Shown here: positions 41,953 to 45,047 of the stretch, piece by piece
Layout of the letters: every line of letters starts with the position of its first letter
How positions within the stretch are numbered: the stretch's first letter is position 1
Assembly (NCBI GenBank): GCA_002841275.1
Contig: PHET01000026.1
Span: 1-45,047 of the forward strand
Reading direction: 5' to 3'
Length of the DNA: 45,047 nucleotides
From: Actinobacteria bacterium HGW-Actinobacteria-7
Lineage (GTDB): Bacteria > Actinomycetota > Coriobacteriia > Anaerosomatales > PHET01
Notes under the pieces: model-generated
The model's input: the letters and a program-made list of their open reading frames with translations, nothing else
The model's database searches: none
What the model was told of the DNA's origin: nothing
Position numbers and translations under genes: made by a program

Positions 41953-43030
41953 CAAACGGCGAGTGTGGAAACCCGAGGTTCCGATTGCACCCGGCGAGAC
42001 CATCCGCGAGATTCTCGATGAGCGTGCGGTCTCGCAGGTAGACTTCGCGACGCGCATGGGAAAGAGCGAGAAGTTCATCAGCCAGCTCGTGAACGGCAAA
42101 GCGCCAATCAGTCATGACACGGCAATCGAGCTCGAACGCGTCCTGGGCGTGCCCTCCTCGTTCTGGAACGCCGCCGAGGCGACCTACCGCGACCTGCTCG
42201 CACGCCAGCGGCAGGAGGCTGAGTCTGCCGAACAGGCCGAGTGGGCGCGCTCGTTCCCGCTCAAGGACATGGCCTCACACGGCTGGATCACGCGCGAGAA
42301 CACCCCGGCCGAGCAGACCGAGGAGCTCCTGGCCTTCTTCGGGGTCTCATCGATCGAGGCCTACCAGGACTACTGGGGTGCCGAGAAGCGACTCGCGGCG
42401 CGCATGAGCAGCGCTTACACCGCCGAGACGCCGGCGATCGCCGCGTGGCTTCGTGCCGGCGAGCGCGAGGCCGAGCAGCTCCCCACCAACCCCTACAACG
42501 AAGCGGTCTTCCGCAAGGTGCTTGGCGATCTTCGGTCCGCGACCCGTCTGGCCCCGGATGAGTGGCTGCCAGTTGTGGCCGAGGAGTGCGCCTCAGCAGG
42601 CGTCGCGGCCGTGTTCGTCCGAGACCTACCCAAGACCCGCTGCCACGCAGTGAGCTGGTGGCCGAGTCGCTCCCGTGCAGTCATCCAATTGGGGCTCCGG
42701 TACAAGACAGACGACCAGCTGTGGTTCAGCTTCTTCCACGAAGCCGGACACCTGCTGCTCGACGACCGCAGTCGCACTCGCATCAGTGACCTGAACGGCG
42801 ACGAACTCGCTGAGGCGCGCGCGAACGACTTCGCCGCGGACCATTTGATTCCACCTAGGGAGTACACTGAGTTCACGTCACACGGTGGTCGCCCAAGCAG
42901 GGCGGACGTCGTTGCCTTCGCAGACCGCCTGGGAATCGCGCCCAGCATCGTCGTGGGGCGGCTCCAGCGCGACAAACTCATCCCCTACACGTGGATGAAC
43001 GACCTGAAGACGGCGCTGGAGTGGGCTTAG
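41942..43030 (+). CDS. higA: HigA antitoxin fused to ImmA/IrrE metallopeptidase domain
   Basis: A 362-residue protein with an N-terminal HigA-type XRE domain (about 10-75: PGETIREILDERAVSQVDFA, LERVLGVPSSFWN). The C-terminal domain is an ImmA/IrrE-type zinc peptidase, with the HExxH motif in FFHEAGHLLL near residue 260 and a following Glu in ELAEARANDFAADHLI. The middle region is helical. The fused peptidase may act on its own antitoxin part or on another repressor; this is inference. ATG 41942 overlaps the toxin stop. Confidence 0.9.
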   Translation: MATDKRRVWKPEVPIAPGETIREILDERAVSQVDFATRMGKSEKFISQLVNGKAPISHDTAIELERVLGVPSSFWNAAEATYRDLLARQRQEAESAEQAEWARSFPLKDMASHGWITRENTPAEQTEELLAFFGVSSIEAYQDYWGAEKRLAARMSSAYTAETPAIAAWLRAGEREAEQLPTNPYNEAVFRKVLGDLRSATRLAPDEWLPVVAEECASAGVAAVFVRDLPKTRCHAVSWWPSRSRAVIQLGLRYKTDDQLWFSFFHEAGHLLLDDRSRTRISDLNGDELAEARANDFAADHLIPPREYTEFTSHGGRPSRADVVAFADRLGIAPSIVVGRLQRDKLIPYTWMNDLKTALEWA

Positions 43031-43088
43031 TAGGGAGCGCGCAGCCGGGCCTCCAACGCCATTCGAAACGCACTGCCAGTCTCATACC

Positions 43089-43715
43089 TCACAGCACACC
43101 CCGCGTGGCCAGCGCGGCAAGGATCTCGCGCTTGGCGCGCCCGCCACGCTTGAGCGCTTGGTCTCGTAGCTCATCCTCGCTGACAAGCCCCCGTGCAAGT
43201 GCCTCGTGAACGGCCTGCTCGATTAGTTCTCCCGACCCCCCAGTTCGCGCAACGTCCGCTATGCTCCTCGCCACCGTCGTGAAGGGCAGCCCTTCGCGCA
43301 CGGTGACGTCCCCCCCGTCAAGAGCTGTGGTGTGCATGCGGATTCCCGACCGTCGGCGAGAGCTGGTTCTGGGCAGCGTGAGATGTGTCTCCGCGGGCAG
43401 AAGGTCGGACAGGCCATACAGCTCCAGTGCGCTGTCATGAGACACCACCGCCCGCGGACCGGCCTCAAGCCAAGCGATGTAAAGATCCTCTCGCGCAGAG
43501 CCGGGGAATCTCAGAAGGCGGTACACCCCGGCGCGGACCCGCACGAATGTCCCGGACTTGGCATGATGGGCGACCAGCCCGCGTGAGTACCCGGCCCGCT
43601 TGGCCTGCGCCGTGGTGAAGTACCCCGCCTGTCCCTCCGCGACCGCGAACAGCAGATCGAGGTCAGGGCGTGAGTCCTCACGTCTGTGTGCACTATGTCT
43701 TGTGTCGTTTGACAT
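43089..43715 (-). CDS. AbiEi-like antitoxin domain protein
   Basis: A 208-residue protein resembling type IV AbiEi antitoxin-type regulators. The N-terminal winged helix is FTTAQAKRAGYSRGLVAHHA, followed by VRAGVYRLLRFPGSARE and VSHDSALELYGLSDLLPAETHLTL (cut here). The C-terminal part (TTVARSIADVARTGGSG, VSEDELRDQALKRGG) fits too. AbiEi usually precedes the AbiEii nucleotidyltransferase toxin; no such gene follows, only 58 bases and then the convergent HigA gene. It is therefore an orphan. ATG 43715 lies 9 bases after TATAAT, so the mRNA may be almost leaderless; a GTG lies 3 codons upstream. Confidence 0.8.
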   Translation of the reverse strand: MSNDTRHSAHRREDSRPDLDLLFAVAEGQAGYFTTAQAKRAGYSRGLVAHHAKSGTFVRVRAGVYRLLRFPGSAREDLYIAWLEAGPRAVVSHDSALELYGLSDLLPAETHLTLPRTSSRRRSGIRMHTTALDGGDVTVREGLPFTTVARSIADVARTGGSGELIEQAVHEALARGLVSEDELRDQALKRGGRAKREILAALATRGVL

Positions 43716-43724
43716 TATGCACAC

Positions 43725-43730
43725 ATTATA
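43725..43730 (-). promoter_or_regulatory. Consensus -10 adjacent to AbiEi-like gene start
   Basis: TATAAT on the minus strand (43730-43725), with ATG 43715 only 9 bases away and no Shine-Dalgarno between. No good -35 seen. Confidence 0.45.
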
Positions 43731-43761
43731 GCACCGCTCGCGCTTCGTGGCCTAGCGCACC

Positions 43762-44793
43762 CTACACCTCCCCGCTGGTTGCTTCCGCAATCGCTGTCAG
43801 CCGCCGCTGCATCTCATCGCACATCGGTTTAGTGAGGTACTGCGCCGCACGGATCTCACCCCGATCCAATCCGAGCAGCGCGGTCTGCTGCGGCCCCTTT
43901 CGGGCGCACAGGATGAGGCCGACGGGAGGCTCCTCGCCGCTGCGTCGTTCGTGGGCGTCAAGCCAGCGCAGGTAGAGCTCCATCTGGCCCTTGTCTCCAG
44001 GCTCCAGCTTGCGCGCCTTCAGCTCGATCGCCACGAGGCACCGCATTCCGCGGTGATAGAACAGCAGGTCCAAGTAGAAGTCCGCACCATCGACGACGAT
44101 TCGCTTCTGCCTCGCGACGAAGCAGAAGTCGGCACCCAGCTCGAGCAGGAATCGCTGCATCTCGTCGAGAATCGCCTGCTCGAGAGCGGCCTCACTGTGC
44201 TTCGCGTCAAGGCCGAGGAAGTCGAGAACGTACGGGTCGCGAAACACCAACTCCGGTGTAGTGGTTCCACCAGGACCCAGTGCCGCCAGAATTGCATTGA
44301 GGTCTCCGCTCCCCGCGACGTGGACAGCTCGCTCGTACAACTTGCCATCGACCTTCGCGCGCAACGTACGTTTCGACCAACGTTCGTGGGCAGACATGGC
44401 CATGTAGTAGTCGCGTTTGCCCTGCTCATCGATGGTGAGAAGTTCGCAGATATTGGTCCATGTCAATTTTGTCGCCAGTGGCGACAAAATCTCAGCATCC
44501 GGGTACAGCTCCACAAACTTCATCATACGGAACAGGTTTCGCCACCCGTAGCCACGCCCGAAACGAGCGCTCAATCGAGCAGCTACCCGCTTCACTACAT
44601 CGCTGCCGTACTCCGCCCGCTCGCCACCCAGAACGTCATCACGAATCCGCTTCCCGATTCCCCAGTACAGCATGACCAGTTCCGAGTTGACCGTCGTGGC
44701 GACCCGGAGGCGCGCATCCTCAATCAACGACGCCAGATCACTGAAGAGCGAGTCCTCATGCTGAAGGGAATCACGCCCACCGACATCATTCAT
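43762..44793 (-). CDS. DUF1016/YhcG-like PD-(D/E)XK nuclease
   Basis: A 343-residue protein with an N-terminal DUF1016 region (VNSELVMLYWGIGKRI, YGSDVVKRVAARLSARFG, YGWRNLFRMMKFVELYP, LSPLATKLTWTNICELLTI). The C-terminal part is a PD-(D/E)XK nuclease fold with DFYLDLLFYHRGMRCLVAIE and ELKARK; Asp, Glu and Lys of the active site appear intact. YhcG-type proteins occur near restriction or mobile-element genes. The start ATG 44793 has CGGAGG 7 bases upstream, and that site lies in a hairpin stem. The coding region contains a perfect 25-base inverted repeat at 44466-44490. Confidence 0.88.
   Translation of the reverse strand: MNDVGGRDSLQHEDSLFSDLASLIEDARLRVATTVNSELVMLYWGIGKRIRDDVLGGERAEYGSDVVKRVAARLSARFGRGYGWRNLFRMMKFVELYPDAEILSPLATKLTWTNICELLTIDEQGKRDYYMAMSAHERWSKRTLRAKVDGKLYERAVHVAGSGDLNAILAALGPGGTTTPELVFRDPYVLDFLGLDAKHSEAALEQAILDEMQRFLLELGADFCFVARQKRIVVDGADFYLDLLFYHRGMRCLVAIELKARKLEPGDKGQMELYLRWLDAHERRSGEEPPVGLILCARKGPQQTALLGLDRGEIRAAQYLTKPMCDEMQRRLTAIAEATSGEV
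44466..44490. repeat. Perfect inverted repeat inside the DUF1016 gene
   Basis: ATTTTGTCGCC (44466-44476) and GGCGACAAAAT (44480-44490) are perfect 11-base arms around AGT. They encode a conserved part of DUF1016 (ILSPLATKL), which makes their symmetry notable. Confidence 0.8.
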
Positions 44794-44800
44794 GCCGCAT

Positions 44801-44819
44801 CCTCCGTTCGAACCGGAGG
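44801..44819 (-). promoter_or_regulatory. Hairpin sequestering the DUF1016 Shine-Dalgarno
   Basis: On the minus strand CCTCCG (44819-44814) can pair with CGGAGG (44806-44801), which is the Shine-Dalgarno of the DUF1016 gene, around a 7-base loop. In the mRNA this could lower translation unless opened. Confidence 0.5.
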
Positions 44820-44915
44820 AGCGGGAGGCTCCAGAGGGGAGCGCATTCAACGTAGCACCCGGCTCTGACATCACCGGTCGCGAACACCGGGGGGCAGCTC
44901 CGCGCGCCACCCCCG

Positions 44916-44936
44916 CCCCCCCCCTTCCGCTATCCT
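44916..44936 (+). promoter_or_regulatory. C9 tract and candidate -10 upstream of DUF2075 gene
   Basis: Nine C (44916-44924) are followed by TATCCT (44931-44936), a possible -10, 35 bases upstream of ATG 44972. The C tract would fall in the spacer. No good -35 is visible. Confidence 0.35.
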
Positions 44937-44971
44937 CTCCTCAGCGCCCCTCCCACCCTCGGAGCCGCCCC

Positions 44972-45047
44972 ATGCTGGTCTACCAGGCCACCAAGCGCGA
45001 GTTCATGGACGACGTCGACAACGACGCCATCACCACGCGCATCACCG
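44972..45047 (+). CDS. N-terminus of a DUF2075-type protein, cut by the window end
   Basis: Only 25 codons are present (MLVYQATKREFMDDVDNDAI). This start strongly resembles DUF2075/COG3410-type proteins, large NTPase-like proteins with a nuclease-like N-terminus, often seen in defence or mobile regions. CGGAG lies about 9 bases upstream of the ATG. Length and domain content cannot be judged here. Confidence 0.55.
   Translation, partial: MLVYQATKREFMDDVDNDAITTRIT

Noticed and set aside
44911-44924. The C9 tract as a sequencing or assembly artefact
   Set aside because: It cannot be excluded from sequence alone, so the tract is reported with low confidence and not dismissed.
38364-45047. A complete prophage or transposon at the toxin-antitoxin island
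   Set aside because: No integrase, transposase, structural phage gene, tRNA or terminal repeat was found within the window.

Overview
The window is high-GC bacterial DNA, densely coded on both strands, with short intergenic gaps and clear Shine-Dalgarno sites at most starts. A TipAL-type MerR regulator, several candidate leaderless promoters, many secreted proteins with PPC domains and a cytoplasmic group 3b-type [NiFe]-hydrogenase suggest an anaerobic or facultative member of the Actinobacteriota, perhaps Coriobacteriia-like. That placement is inference: no rRNA or tRNA gene is present to test it. No CRISPR array, insertion sequence or integrase was seen.

Layout. (1) 1-6377, minus strand: the N-terminal 2125 or so codons of a giant secreted DNRLRE/RHS-repeat protein whose 3' end lies outside the window. 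Its promoter has eight G in the -35/-10 spacer. (2) 6614-14693: mostly housekeeping genes: a baeRF-type release-factor-like protein, a polyferredoxin membrane protein, a nitroreductase overlapping an alpha/beta hydrolase, a TIGR01777 epimerase, cardiolipin synthase and a DEAD-box helicase. The last two diverge from a compact promoter region that looks leaderless on both sides. (3) 14690-22190, minus strand: a five-gene exoprotein cluster with two subtilases, two PPC-domain proteins and one lipoprotein. Three of the proteins end in the same roughly 105-residue C-terminal module, which I do not recognise as a named domain. (4) 22284-29872: AlkD-like DNA repair, a HAD phosphatase with a MacB/LolD-like ABC exporter, a second ABC ATPase, a small membrane protein, a MerR/TipA regulator with a textbook 19-bp-spacer operator, and a PASTA protein. 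(5) 30030-33596: a class V aminotransferase, a zinc phospholipase C-like exoprotein with tandem C-terminal modules, and a small secreted protein. (6) 33822-38237, minus strand: a tightly coupled hydrogenase operon in the order iron-sulfur beta, FAD gamma, small delta, large alpha, maturation endopeptidase. It should transfer electrons between NAD(P)H and protons (or sulfur). (7) 38364-45047: a toxin-antitoxin and defence-like island: Phd/ParE, Fic with its mobile mystery partner, HigB with a HigA-ImmA fusion, an orphan AbiEi-like protein, a DUF1016 nuclease and the start of a DUF2075 protein. An NmrA oxidoreductase and a YegP protein sit among them.

The strongest leads for new biology are the shared C-terminal module of the exoprotein cluster, the homopolymer tracts at the promoters of the RHS and DUF2075 genes, and the compact regulatory structures of the final island (twin operators, Shine-Dalgarno-sequestering hairpins, and a perfect 25-base inverted repeat inside the DUF1016 gene).
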